64,000 nucleotides of DNA, taken from assembly GCF_040126305.1 (NCBI RefSeq), contig NZ_CP149510.1, forward strand, positions 1,065,001 to 1,129,000, in the 5' to 3' direction. Made by a program: the position numbers and the translations under genes. Below the pieces are notes generated by a model. The model saw only the letters and a list, made by a program, of their open reading frames with translations, was not told the DNA's origin and made no database searches. Position 1 is the first letter of the stretch. Every line of letters begins with the position of its first letter. Positions 30,964 to 39,887 of the stretch are shown here, in pieces. The DNA comes from Pararhizobium sp. A13 (GTDB lineage: Bacteria > Pseudomonadota > Alphaproteobacteria > Rhizobiales > Rhizobiaceae).

Positions 30964-31701
30964 CTACATCGCGCCCTGACTTAGTTGCTGGCGAAAAGCC
31001 GGGTCGCGTTGCGACAGCTTCTTGTGAAGATGCACCATCATGCCGGCAGCAAAGAGCGGCGTCAGCAGATTGAGAATTGGCACTGCAAGGAAGGCTGCGA
31101 GGATGAGGCCTGCCAAAAACACCATGCCGGCATGCTTGGCGCGAAACAGCCGCGCCTCGGCGGGCGGGCGATGGCGCATGGCGGCAAACTCGAAGAATTC
31201 CCTGCCGAGCAGATAGCCATTCACCAGGAAGAACGCGATCAGGTTGATGCCGGGGATGAGCAGCAGGAACAACGCAACGATGTTGCCGGCAATGATCACG
31301 CCGAGGAACTTCATGGTTCCGGCGATCGCTTCGCCCAGCGGCAACGGGCGGCCAGCCGGTTCCGCCGGATAGTCCCGTTTTTCGACGACCTCCGCCACAT
31401 CGTCGAGAAAGAAGCCCGCGATCAATGCCGTCACCGGCGCCAGAAGCAGCGCCAGCGCCAGCGCGATGCCGAGGCTCGCAAAAATGCCGATGACGACGGC
31501 AAGCCACCCCTCCCAGCCGGATGTGCCGGGGATAAGCACGTCGAGCCACGGCAAGGCGAGATAGATGAAGAGTTCACGCAGCGCCAACCACAGTCCGGCA
31601 AGGGCCAACAGCGTCAGGCCCAACACTTTCCAGAATACCGAGCGCGTCTCCGGCGCGAAGAGATTGTTGAAGGAAAGTCGCGCCGCGTCGAGTATCATCA
31701 A
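30964..31701 (-). CDS. CysZ/EI24-family inner-membrane protein
   Basis: 245 residues with four or more hydrophobic helices (about 25-45, 68-100, 140-175, 205-230). The EI24 (Pfam) signature is visible in the middle (GFFLDDVAEVVEKRDYP) and in the stretch INLIAFFLVNGYLLGREFFEF. CysZ members carry sulfate; many EI24 proteins of Rhizobiales are uncharacterised. No cysteine-biosynthesis genes lie nearby, so sulfate transport should not be assumed. The stop is 56 bp from the downstream regulator. Confidence 0.8.
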   Translation of the reverse strand: MMILDAARLSFNNLFAPETRSVFWKVLGLTLLALAGLWLALRELFIYLALPWLDVLIPGTSGWEGWLAVVIGIFASLGIALALALLLAPVTALIAGFFLDDVAEVVEKRDYPAEPAGRPLPLGEAIAGTMKFLGVIIAGNIVALFLLLIPGINLIAFFLVNGYLLGREFFEFAAMRHRPPAEARLFRAKHAGMVFLAGLILAAFLAVPILNLLTPLFAAGMMVHLHKKLSQRDPAFRQQLSQGAM

Positions 31702-31871
31702 TCATCTCCGTGCTGTCAGCGGCCGTTTTGCCGCCTTGGGCATGTAGGCGGGCGGGCGTGACCGGGCAAGACCGCGGCGAAAATCATGTGTGAAGGAGGC
31801 GGAATGCGCTGCCAATCAAGGTGTCACATCGATATGATGCCGCCGCTGGCGCAGTTCTGGAGAAGATAGCG

Positions 31872-33239
31872 ATGGATGGAGTGGACGGAAACATATCGGT
31901 TGCAGGTCTTTCCGTCCTGCTGCAGGCGGGTACTCTCGATCCGTTGCAACTGGCAAAGGCAACGCTGGAACGAATAGCCGCCCACAAGGATCAGGCGATT
32001 TTCACCTGTCTGCTGGCAGAGCGTGCACTGGCGGAGGCAAAGGCATCGGGTGAACGCATTCGCTCAGGCCGGTCCCGCGGTCTTCTCGACGGTATTCCGG
32101 TGGCATGGAAGGACCTGTTCGACACGAAAGGCGCGGTGACGACCGCCGGTTCGGTCGTCCTGGGTCATAAGCCGGCTACGACTGATGCCGACGTCGTTAG
32201 GGCGCTCGCCGATGCGGGAATGGTCAGCGTCGGCCGAACCAATTTGAGCGAGTTCGCCTTTTCCGGCCTCGGCATCAATCCGCACTACGGTACGGCGCAC
32301 AATGCGGCCTCCCGCGACGTGCCGCGCATTCCGGGCGGTTCGTCGGCGGGTTCGGGGGTGGCGGTCGCCGCCGGTCTGGTGCCGGTCGCGATCGGCACGG
32401 ACACGGGCGGCTCGATCCGCATTCCCGCGGCATTGAACGGTATCGTCGGCTACAAGGCAACGCGCAGCCGCTATTCGATGAAGGGCGTGTTCCCGCTGGC
32501 AAAAAGCCTCGATTCGCTCGGGCCGCTCTGCCGCACGGTGCAGGACGCTCTCTGGATCGACGCCGCCATGCGAGGCCGCACGGCGCCGGATGTCGGCCGG
32601 ACGGACCTGCGAGATCTCAAGCTTGTCATACCGGAGACCGTCGTGTTCGACGGTGCCGAGGCAGGCGTCGTGGCAGCGTTCGAGGCTGCAATTTCGCGGC
32701 TTGAAAGGGCGGGAGTGCAGGTTACGCGCCGAGCCTTCCCGATCTTTGCGGAGATTTTCGAACTGATGGCGCGACATGGCGCACTGGTAACCGCTGAGGC
32801 CTATGTCCTGCACACGGAGCGTCTTCAGGGCACCGACGCCGAGCGAATGGATCATCGCGTGGTCGCGCGCACCCGGCTTGGCGAAAAGATCAGCATGGCG
32901 GACTATGTCGCGATTCTCGAGGGGCGCGAGCGGCTGATCGCAGCGCTGGCCGACAATCTCGAACCGGGCGAACTGATGGCGCATCCGACCTTGCCGCATG
33001 TGGCGCCGCCGATAGCGCCTCTGCTTGCCGATGACGAACTGTTTTTCAAGATCAACGGCAAGACGCTGCGCAACACCTCGATCGGCAATTTTCTCGATGG
33101 CTGCGGCGTCTCCATTCCCTGCGGTACGGGTGATGCCGGCATGCCGGTCGGCTTTCTCCTGTCCGGTCAGCGCAACGAGGATGAGCGCCTGTTGTCGGCG
33201 GCGCTTTCCACGGAAGCCGTCATCCGCGGTGACGCATGA
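31872..33239 (+). CDS. Amidase (amidase signature family)
   Basis: 455 residues. The Ser-cisSer-Lys catalytic set is intact: Lys in GIPVAWKDLFDTKGAVTTAG, the cis-Ser in IPGGSSAGSGVAVAAG and the nucleophile Ser in IGTDTGGSIRIPAALNG. These enzymes hydrolyse carboxylic amides; GatA, allophanate hydrolase and aryl-acylamidases share the fold. I choose the ATG at 31872, with GGAGAAG just upstream, over a GTG at 31821. It is first in an operon with a ROK kinase (ATGA overlap) and CutC. It might deacylate an amide-linked sugar or peptide for the neighbouring kinases, but its substrate is not known. Confidence 0.88.
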   Translation: MDGVDGNISVAGLSVLLQAGTLDPLQLAKATLERIAAHKDQAIFTCLLAERALAEAKASGERIRSGRSRGLLDGIPVAWKDLFDTKGAVTTAGSVVLGHKPATTDADVVRALADAGMVSVGRTNLSEFAFSGLGINPHYGTAHNAASRDVPRIPGGSSAGSGVAVAAGLVPVAIGTDTGGSIRIPAALNGIVGYKATRSRYSMKGVFPLAKSLDSLGPLCRTVQDALWIDAAMRGRTAPDVGRTDLRDLKLVIPETVVFDGAEAGVVAAFEAAISRLERAGVQVTRRAFPIFAEIFELMARHGALVTAEAYVLHTERLQGTDAERMDHRVVARTRLGEKISMADYVAILEGRERLIAALADNLEPGELMAHPTLPHVAPPIAPLLADDELFFKINGKTLRNTSIGNFLDGCGVSIPCGTGDAGMPVGFLLSGQRNEDERLLSAALSTEAVIRGDA

Positions 33240-34147
33240 TCGTCTGTTTCGACATTGGCGGCTCGGCTATCAAAGGTGCCGTTGCGCATTCGGCGGAGCG
33301 AATAGAACCGCTTGGCCGCCGGCCGACGCCGCTTGACGATTTCAATGCCTTTGCCGAAACGCTTCGTCTGGCGATCGACGAAGCAGGCGGAAAACCGGAT
33401 CGGATTGCCATATCGATCACCGGCGTCGTCGATCCGGAAACCAAGGCGATCAAATGCGCCAATATTCCCTGCATCGACGGGCGCAAGCTTTCTGCCGACC
33501 TGTCCGATATCCTTGGCCTGCCCGTGCTCGTTGCCAATGATGCCGATTGTTTCGCGCTGGCGGAGGCCGGTGCCGGTGCCGGCCGCGGCCACCGGATCGT
33601 GCTTGGCGTCATCCTCGGCACGGGTGTCGGCGGCGGACTTGTGGTGGCCGGCAGGCTGATCAATGAGGATGGCGGTTTCGCCGGCGAATGGGGCCACGGT
33701 CCGGCGGTCGCTTCCGTAGCCGGCACGCCACCGGTCGCGATCCCCGCCTTCGATTGCGGCTGCGGCCAGCGCGGTTGCGTCGATACCATCGGCGGTGCCC
33801 GCGGCATGGAGCGCCTGCATCAGACCCTGCATGGCAAGACGCTGACCAGCGAAGAGATCACCACGGTCTGGCAAGCTGCCGATGCCGAGGCGGCGCGGAC
33901 CATCGAGGTGCTTGTCGATCTCGTCAGCTCGCCCCTCGCGCTGACGGTCAACATCACCGGCGCGACGATCGTTCCCGTCGGCGGCGGCCTTGCCAACGTC
34001 ACGCCGCTGATTGCGCAGATCGACAAGGCCGTGCGCGCGCGCATTCTTCGAAAATTCGAGCGGCCCCTGGTCGTGCCCGGCGAATGCGGCATCGAGCCGG
34101 GCCTGATTGGTGCTGCCATCCTCGGCCTTGGCGGAGAAACCCGATGA
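33236..34147 (+). CDS. ROK-family sugar kinase
   Basis: 303 residues. N-terminal ATP-binding CFDIGGSAIKGAV, catalytic Asp in LVANDADCFALAEA, GVILGTGVGGGLV, and the ROK zinc motif (GHG plus CGCGQRGCVDT). This pattern matches ROK kinases for glucose, GlcNAc, ManNAc or allose. It is coupled by 4-bp overlaps to both the amidase and CutC. Together with the amino-sugar genes that follow, an amino-sugar kinase role is likely but not proven. Confidence 0.88.
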   Translation: MIVCFDIGGSAIKGAVAHSAERIEPLGRRPTPLDDFNAFAETLRLAIDEAGGKPDRIAISITGVVDPETKAIKCANIPCIDGRKLSADLSDILGLPVLVANDADCFALAEAGAGAGRGHRIVLGVILGTGVGGGLVVAGRLINEDGGFAGEWGHGPAVASVAGTPPVAIPAFDCGCGQRGCVDTIGGARGMERLHQTLHGKTLTSEEITTVWQAADAEAARTIEVLVDLVSSPLALTVNITGATIVPVGGGLANVTPLIAQIDKAVRARILRKFERPLVVPGECGIEPGLIGAAILGLGGETR

Positions 34148-34872
34148 CGAGCATTCTTCTGGAAGTCTGTGTCGAGGACGCAGCGGGTCTCATGGCAGCC
34201 GTCGAAGGTGGCGCCGATCGCATCGAACTGTGCTCGGCCCTTTCCGTCGGTGGCCTCACGCCGTCGCCGGGGCTGATGACCATGGCGGCCAGGCTCGATG
34301 TTCCCGTCTATGCGATGATCCGGCCACGGCCGGGCGATTTTGTGTTCGGTACGGATGATATCAGCATCATGCGCGCAGAGATCGACGCAGTGCGCGTCGC
34401 AGGTCTTGCCGGTGTCGTGCTCGGAGCGAGCCGCTCCTCTGGAAATTTGGATGTGGCCACATTGCGACTGCTGGTCGAACACGCCGCAGGGCTCGGATGC
34501 ACGCTGCACCGCGCCTTCGATCTGGTCCCGGATTTTGCAGAGGCAGTCGATATCGCCGTCGCTCTCGGTTTCGAGCGCATCCTGACATCGGGAGGGGCCA
34601 AAAAGGCTCCGGACGGCGTTGATGCGCTGGCATCGATCATGACGGCTGCGAACGGCCGTATCTCGATCATGCCGGGATCCGGCGTAACGCTGGAGACGAT
34701 CGACGGAATTCTGTCTCGCCTTTCCGTCAGCGAGGTCCATTCCTCATGCTCGATCGATAAGCCGGCTCATGATCCCCGGCTGGTGTCGCTCGGTTTTGTT
34801 GCGCCAAGTTTCAAGCGGACGGATGCAGATGTGGTCCGCAAATTGAAGGCGCAGCTGACCGCCGCGCTCTGA
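34144..34872 (+). CDS. cutC: CutC family protein
   Basis: 242 residues, TIM-barrel CutC family: LLEVCVEDAAGLMAAVEGGADRIELCS, then PVYAMIRPRPGDFVF, LHRAFDLVPD and LTSGGAKKAPDG are the standard blocks. CutC was first linked to copper tolerance in E. coli, but its catalytic role is unclear and a carbohydrate-related enzyme role has been proposed from its fold. Its position directly behind a ROK kinase and facing nagA supports a sugar link. It is convergent with nagA, 11 bp between stops. Confidence 0.92.
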   Translation: MTSILLEVCVEDAAGLMAAVEGGADRIELCSALSVGGLTPSPGLMTMAARLDVPVYAMIRPRPGDFVFGTDDISIMRAEIDAVRVAGLAGVVLGASRSSGNLDVATLRLLVEHAAGLGCTLHRAFDLVPDFAEAVDIAVALGFERILTSGGAKKAPDGVDALASIMTAANGRISIMPGSGVTLETIDGILSRLSVSEVHSSCSIDKPAHDPRLVSLGFVAPSFKRTDADVVRKLKAQLTAAL

Positions 34873-34883
34873 TAGCCAAAAGC

Positions 34884-36044
34884 TTAGACCTGAAATACGC
34901 GCTGGCCGCCAATCCAGGTCGAAGCCATCTCCAGCCGTTCCGTCAGCAGCACGAAATCGGCGTCCAGCCCGGGCAGCAACCGACCCTTGCGAGTAGCAAC
35001 GCCGACGGCGTCAGCGGGATAGGCAGATGCCATGCGGATCGCTTCGTCGAGCGGCAGGTTCAGCTTTTCATGGGCAAAGCGCACGGATGACAGCATGTCG
35101 ATATCGGCGCCGGCCAGCGTCCCGTCGGCCAGCGTCAGGCGCCCGCCCTTGCGGAAAATCTCGCGGCCGTTGAGCAGGAAACTGGTCTGGTCGGAGCCGA
35201 TCGTCGACATGGCGTCGGTGACGATGAAGATCCGCCCCGGGCCGTTCTTGGCGCGAAGGGCTATCCCCATCGACACCGGATCGACATGGAAACCATCGGC
35301 AATGATCCCTGCGTAGAGGTCGCCGGTATCGAGCGCGCCACCAACGACACCGGGCTCACGGTGTCCGAGCGGGCTCATGGCGTTGAACAGATGGGTGACG
35401 GTGCGCGCGCCGGCCTGCGCATATTCCACAACGGTCTTATAGCCCGTATCCGTGTGGCCGAGGCTGACGACGATGCCGGCGTCTGCCAGCGCCTTCACCT
35501 GAGTGGCCGTCGCATTTTCGGGCGCCACCGTGACCATCATCGCATCGAACACGCCGGCGCAGGCGAGCATGGCATCGAGATCGACCTGGTCCATCGGCCG
35601 GATGAGCGCCGGGTCGTGCGCACCCTTTCGAGCAACGGAAAGATGCGGTCCCTCCAGATGTAGCCCGAGGAATCCGGGTACATTTTCAGCCTTGGCCTGC
35701 CTGCCGCCCTCGATCGTTCTAGCGCGAACCTCAAACGTATCGGTGATCAAGGTCGGCAAAAGGGCCGTCGTGCCGAACTGCGCGTGGGCGGCGCAGATGG
35801 TGCGGATCGCATCTGCGTCCTGCCGGTCGTTCAGCATCACGCCGCCGCCGCCGTTGACCTGCAAGTCGATGAAGCCGGGAACGAGCAACTGCCCGCTGGC
35901 GGCGATCGTTTCCGTCCCGGCGGGCAGATCGTTCTCCGGCAAAAAGCCGGTGACTGTACCGCCATCCAGCAGCAAGGACTGGCCATCGTGCCAAACGAGG
36001 CCGTCGAAAATCCGGGCGCCGGTGATTGCTGTCCGAGCGGTCAT
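34884..36044 (-). CDS. nagA: N-acetylglucosamine-6-phosphate deacetylase
   Basis: 386 residues, amidohydrolase fold. It removes acetate from GlcNAc-6-P. The barrel start GFIDLQVNGGGG (E. coli-like Q-x-N type), metal Glu in LHLEGPHLS, His residues in SLGHTDTG and HLFNAMSPLGHREPG, and the catalytic Asp in VTDAMSTIG are present. The start overlaps the SIS gene stop (ATGA). It is the last gene of the kinase-regulator-deaminase-deacetylase operon. Confidence 0.95.
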   Translation of the reverse strand: MTARTAITGARIFDGLVWHDGQSLLLDGGTVTGFLPENDLPAGTETIAASGQLLVPGFIDLQVNGGGGVMLNDRQDADAIRTICAAHAQFGTTALLPTLITDTFEVRARTIEGGRQAKAENVPGFLGLHLEGPHLSVARKGAHDPALIRPMDQVDLDAMLACAGVFDAMMVTVAPENATATQVKALADAGIVVSLGHTDTGYKTVVEYAQAGARTVTHLFNAMSPLGHREPGVVGGALDTGDLYAGIIADGFHVDPVSMGIALRAKNGPGRIFIVTDAMSTIGSDQTSFLLNGREIFRKGGRLTLADGTLAGADIDMLSSVRFAHEKLNLPLDEAIRMASAYPADAVGVATRKGRLLPGLDADFVLLTERLEMASTWIGGQRVFQV

Positions 36045-37069
36045 CGTGTCTCCGTTACCTTCTTGAGGGCGACGGGCGCATCCGGATTGAGGCCGCGCGA
36101 GCGCGACCAGGATTCGACGAAACCGTAGAAGGGAAGGATCAGCGTCAGCGCGTCGGTGATCGGATGGCCGGTCTCGACAAAGGGCAGCACCTTCGCCGCC
36201 TTGGCGTTGGAGGACGTGACGAAGGCAAGCGCGCCCTTGTTGCTGAGACCGTCAAGGATGCCGGTAACCGAGCCTTCCGCCGCGTCGCGCGCGGCAAGGC
36301 CGATGACCGGGAAGCGCTTTTCGACCAGTGCCACCGGTCCATGCAGCACTTCCGCCGCCGAATAGGCCTCGGCGTGCATGCCCGAGGTTTCCTTGAATTT
36401 CAGCGCCGCTTCGCTGGCGATGGCAAGCGCTGGTCCGCGGCCGAGCACGAACAGCGATTCCGCATCCCCGAGCTCGTCCGCGAGTGCCTGCCAGTCGAGC
36501 TTCACAGCCTTGGCAAATTGCGACGGCAGGTCGGCGACAGCGCGCCGCAGGGCCTCGTCGTCGGTCCATTCGCCGAGGATGGCAAGCCCGGCGACGATCG
36601 AGTTGACGTAGGATTTGGTCGCGGCAACGGCGATTTCCGGGCCAGCGAGGATGTCGAGCGGATGGGTGCTGGCTTCAGAAATCGGCGAGGGTAGGGTGTT
36701 GGTGAGCGCAATCGTCACGGCGCCGGCCTTGGTCGCGGCTTCGGCCATGGCGACGATGTCCGGGCTCTTGCCGGATTGCGAAATCGCAATCGAAGCGGCG
36801 CCGGATAGCTGCATCTTCGCGCCATAGATCGAGGCGAGCGACGGGCCGAGCGAGGCGACGGGCTTGCCGGTCGAAAGCTCGATTGCATATTTCAGGAACA
36901 AGGCGGCATGGTCGGACGAGCCGCGGGCGATCGTTACCAGGAAGGCAGGGTTTTTTTCGCGCAGTGCCGCGCCGGCCTGCTTGATCGCGGTTCCTGACTG
37001 GTCGAGAAGGCGGGCCGCCGCTTCGGGAATCTCATCGATTTCGCGCCGCATATTGGTCTGCATGGTCAT
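36041..37069 (-). CDS. SIS-domain glucosamine-6-phosphate deaminase (NagB-II/AgaS-like)
   Basis: 342 residues with two SIS domains (about 30-165 and 195-330) and no glutamine amidotransferase domain, so it is not GlmS. Motifs: ARGSSDHAALFLKY, ISQSGKSPDIV, FVLGRGPALAIASEAALKFKE (split here only by type), and the GlmS-like catalytic region HAEAYSAAEVLHGP. Such stand-alone proteins act as glucosamine-6-P deaminases, giving fructose-6-P and ammonia, in place of the unrelated classical NagB. It lies between the GntR regulator (22 bp) and nagA (overlap). Confidence 0.85.
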   Translation of the reverse strand: MTMQTNMRREIDEIPEAAARLLDQSGTAIKQAGAALREKNPAFLVTIARGSSDHAALFLKYAIELSTGKPVASLGPSLASIYGAKMQLSGAASIAISQSGKSPDIVAMAEAATKAGAVTIALTNTLPSPISEASTHPLDILAGPEIAVAATKSYVNSIVAGLAILGEWTDDEALRRAVADLPSQFAKAVKLDWQALADELGDAESLFVLGRGPALAIASEAALKFKETSGMHAEAYSAAEVLHGPVALVEKRFPVIGLAARDAAEGSVTGILDGLSNKGALAFVTSSNAKAAKVLPFVETGHPITDALTLILPFYGFVESWSRSRGLNPDAPVALKKVTETR

Positions 37070-37091
37070 GTCTTTCTTCTTTGGGCCGTTC

Positions 37092-37856
37092 TTACGATTC
37101 CGGCAGGGTCAATTCCGCCACGAAGTCGTAGGCGTCACCCCGGTAGAGCGAGCGGGTGAACTCCACGACGCGGCCGGAGGCAAGATAGGAAATACGTTCG
37201 ATCGAGAGGCTCGCCGATCCTACCGGTACGCCAAGCATTGCCGCGTCCGGATCCTTGAGGCTGCAGGCGGAAATCCGCTGCACGGCGCGCACGGGCCGCG
37301 ACTTGGTCTTGTCGAGCTCGGCATAGAGCGATGTGCCGATCCGGACAGGGTCGGGCAGGAATTCGGCGGAAATGCTCGCCCGCTCGATGGCGAGCGGCAT
37401 GTCATCGGCGATGCGCAAGCGGCCGAGACGGGCGACAAGCGAATCGGCAGCAAGGCCAAGCACCATCATCTCATCCGGTGAGGGGTGAAACAATCCGCGC
37501 TCGATCCACTGCGCTGTCGTCGTCAGCCCGCGCCGCGCCATGTCCTCGGTAAAGGAGGTCAGCCGTGAGAGCGACTGCTGCACACGGTTCACCGGCTTGA
37601 CCACGAAGGTCCCGGAGCCGTGACGGCGCACCAGCAGCCCGTCCTTGACCAGATCGTCGACCGCCTTGCGCACTGTCACCCGGCTGATATTGGCATAGTC
37701 GGCCAGATCGCGTTCCGGGGGCAGCGCATCGCCGTGGTTCAGCTTGCCCGACAGGATCGCTTCCTCCAGCGATTGCCGCAGTTTCAGGTAAAGCGGACCG
37801 GACCCTCCGGCCTGCAGGCCTTCCAGCGGCAATATGGCCTCAAGATGCTGGGTCAT
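37092..37856 (-). CDS. GntR/UTRA regulator of amino-sugar genes
   Basis: 254 residues: winged-helix GntR domain (about 20-85; LPPERDLADYANISRVTVRK) and UTRA effector domain (about 105-245). NagR/YvoA-type members bind GlcNAc-6-P or GlcN-6-P and release DNA. Its start overlaps the BadF-type kinase stop (ATGA). Two matching operator-like sequences flank the divergent promoters at 38758-38775 and 38890-38907, which it probably binds. Confidence 0.9.
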   Translation of the reverse strand: MTQHLEAILPLEGLQAGGSGPLYLKLRQSLEEAILSGKLNHGDALPPERDLADYANISRVTVRKAVDDLVKDGLLVRRHGSGTFVVKPVNRVQQSLSRLTSFTEDMARRGLTTTAQWIERGLFHPSPDEMMVLGLAADSLVARLGRLRIADDMPLAIERASISAEFLPDPVRIGTSLYAELDKTKSRPVRAVQRISACSLKDPDAAMLGVPVGSASLSIERISYLASGRVVEFTRSLYRGDAYDFVAELTLPES

Positions 37857-38737
37857 GCCTCTGCCCTCGCATCGGCGGCAAAGCGTTTGGCGGCGAGCGC
37901 AACGGAGCCGGTCAGCGCGTCTGCCTCAGGCTCCACGAAAAGTGGCTGGTGCCGCTTGGCGAGCCAGGGTCGATAGAGCGTTGCCAGCCCACCGAGCAGG
38001 CAAAGCCTGCGGCTTCCGCGGGCCACCACGGCATCTAGCGCCTCGTCGACCGTCAGTGCAGCCGCCCGCAGCAGCGCGATCGCCACCGGGTCGTTGCGGC
38101 CAGCGAATTCAAAGACCTTCGGCGCAAACCGGCCGAATTCGCCGGGGCGGGCAACGCGGGCGAATTCAACCACGTCGCGCGGATCGGAATTGAACTCCGC
38201 CATCACCGCATCGGTCAGCGGCGAGGATGGATGGATCTGGTCGAAGGCCAGCACGCTCTCCTGCAGAAGGGCGTGGCCGAGGCGGGCACCGCTGCCGAGA
38301 TCACCGATCTGAAACCCCCATCCGCCGATATAGCGGATGTCGCTTGCCTGTCTGGCAATGTAGATCGAACCGGTGCCGAGGATGGCGACCGCACCGTCGC
38401 TGTCGCCCAGCGCGCCCTGCAATGCGATCAGCCCGTCCGACTCGATGTCGGCCTTTGCAAAGGGAAGGCGTTCTTTCACATAGTGCACGGCATCGCCGAC
38501 ATTACTGCCCGCCACACCAAGAAGTGCGCAGGCTGAGCCGATCTTCGAGGGGGCGATGTTCGCCTCCTCGAACGCAGCCGTCGCCGCGCCGACAATATGG
38601 ATCAGGGCATTGTCGGGATCGGTCAGAATGTTGGCGGCGCCGCTTTTGCCGCGCCCGAGGATACGTCCGTCAGGCCCCGCTACAGCCGCGCGGCAGCTCG
38701 TGCCCCCGCCATCGATTCCCAGAATATAATTTGGCAT
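37853..38737 (-). CDS. BadF/BadG/BcrA-type N-acetyl-amino-sugar kinase
   Basis: 294 residues, ASKHA fold, related to eukaryotic GlcNAc kinase and to MurNAc/GlcNAc kinase MurK. ATP-binding YILGIDGGGTSCRAAV at the start, GKSGAANILTDPD, LGTGSIYIAR, and GFQIGDLGSGARLGHALL. I chose the ATG at 38737, which has a strong CCGGAGG 5 nt upstream. It leads the nag operon. With MurQ encoded divergently, it can supply MurNAc-6-P or GlcNAc-6-P for the pathway; which sugar it prefers cannot be read from sequence. Confidence 0.88.
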   Translation of the reverse strand: MPNYILGIDGGGTSCRAAVAGPDGRILGRGKSGAANILTDPDNALIHIVGAATAAFEEANIAPSKIGSACALLGVAGSNVGDAVHYVKERLPFAKADIESDGLIALQGALGDSDGAVAILGTGSIYIARQASDIRYIGGWGFQIGDLGSGARLGHALLQESVLAFDQIHPSSPLTDAVMAEFNSDPRDVVEFARVARPGEFGRFAPKVFEFAGRNDPVAIALLRAAALTVDEALDAVVARGSRRLCLLGGLATLYRPWLAKRHQPLFVEPEADALTGSVALAAKRFAADARAEA

Positions 38738-38757
38738 GGATACCTCCGGAGAAAAGG

Positions 38758-38775
38758 ATACCAAAAAAATACCAT
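38758..38775. promoter_or_regulatory. GntR-type operator candidate (kinase side)
   Basis: ATACCAAAAAAATACCAT: two ATACCA units around an A run, 21 bp upstream of the kinase start codon. Its reverse complement recurs, with two mismatches in 18, at 38890-38907. The two copies face each other in the divergent promoter region. Confidence 0.65.
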
Positions 38776-38889
38776 TAACCAAGGGGGATTTGGTCTTTAA
38801 TTGGATTTATCGCCTAACATTGCGAAATTGCAGGCAAATTTTATGGATGGAAATTTTTCTTCGGCCGGAAGTTAATTTTTCCTAGACAA

Positions 38890-38907
38890 TTGGTATTTTT
38901 TTGGCAT
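38890..38907. promoter_or_regulatory. GntR-type operator candidate (murQ side)
   Basis: TTGGTATTTTTTTGGCAT, 28 bp upstream of murQ, matching the reverse complement of 38758-38775 at 16 of 18 positions. About 115 bp separate the two sites, so a regulator dimer at each, or a loop, could repress both operons. Confidence 0.65.
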
Positions 38908-38934
38908 TAATTTGCGGAGAGGGAGATTGAGCGT

Positions 38935-39834
38935 ATGCCGTCAGTGAAAACCGAACAGCGCCACGACAAGGCGATCGGACTGGATGTCATGCATCCGGCG
39001 CTTGCGCTGCGTCTGTTGGCATCCGGCCAGCAGGCCGCGGCGAAGGTTGTCGATGCGGCAATCGAGCCGCTTGCCGCCGCTGCGCAGATCGCTGCGGAAG
39101 CGTTGGCCAATGGCGGGCGCCTGGCTTATGCGGGTGCCGGCAGCTCGGGCCTCATGGCGATGACCGATGCGCTGGAATTGCCGGGAACCTATGGAATTGC
39201 CCACGACAAAATCGTCGTTCTGTTGGCCGGCGGTGCTGCCAGCCTTACCGATCTTGCCGGCGGTTACGAAGACGACATGGAGCTCGCCCGCAAGGACGTG
39301 CGCGACGCCGGCATCGGCAAAGGTGATTGTCTGATTTCCGTTTCCGCCAGCGGCTCGACGCCCTACGCACTGGCCGCGGCAGATGAAGCCCGGCAGCGCG
39401 GCGCGCGTGTCATCGCAATGGCGAACAATCCCGGCGCCATGCTCTTTCAGGGTGCCGAGGTGGCCATCCTGTTGCCGACGCCGCCCGAGGTGATCTCCGG
39501 ATCGACGCGCATGGGCGCGGCCACGGCGCAGAAGATAGCCTTGAACATGTTTTCTACCCTTGTCGGCATCCATCTCGGCCATGTCTACGACGGGCACATG
39601 GTCAACCTGAAAGCCGACAATGCCAAGCTGCGCGGTCGCGCCGTCCGAATCGTTTCCGACATTACCGGCATCGGGGCGGCGGAAGCGGGCCGCTATCTCA
39701 CCACGTCATCGGGATCGGTAAAGATCGCCATTCTTCTTGCTGCTGGGGCCAAGGATGTGGCGGCGGCGCAGGCCGCACTTGCCGAGGCCGGTCAAAACTT
39801 GCGCCGCGCCTTGTCCGGCGTCGCGGCACATTGA
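38935..39834 (+). CDS. murQ: N-acetylmuramic acid 6-phosphate etherase
   Basis: 299 residues, SIS fold. It cleaves the lactyl ether of MurNAc-6-P to give GlcNAc-6-P and D-lactate, the step unique to cell-wall sugar salvage. Family blocks: RLAYAGAGSSGLMAMTDALE, VSASGSTPYALAA and the MurQ signature SGSTRMGAATAQKIALNMFS. GGAGAGGG precedes the ATG. First gene of the plus-strand operon with the sugar ABC importer, 53 bp before the binding-protein gene. Confidence 0.95.
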   Translation: MPSVKTEQRHDKAIGLDVMHPALALRLLASGQQAAAKVVDAAIEPLAAAAQIAAEALANGGRLAYAGAGSSGLMAMTDALELPGTYGIAHDKIVVLLAGGAASLTDLAGGYEDDMELARKDVRDAGIGKGDCLISVSASGSTPYALAAADEARQRGARVIAMANNPGAMLFQGAEVAILLPTPPEVISGSTRMGAATAQKIALNMFSTLVGIHLGHVYDGHMVNLKADNAKLRGRAVRIVSDITGIGAAEAGRYLTTSSGSVKIAILLAAGAKDVAAAQAALAEAGQNLRRALSGVAAH

Positions 39835-39887
39835 TTCTAAGGGTTCCAAAACCGCGCCAGACCGGCGCATATAAAAGGGAGAACGTA

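Noticed and set aside
33688..34143. Arg-rich extension upstream of cutC
   Set aside because: It is the ROK kinase gene read out of frame; cutC begins at the overlapping ATG at 34144.
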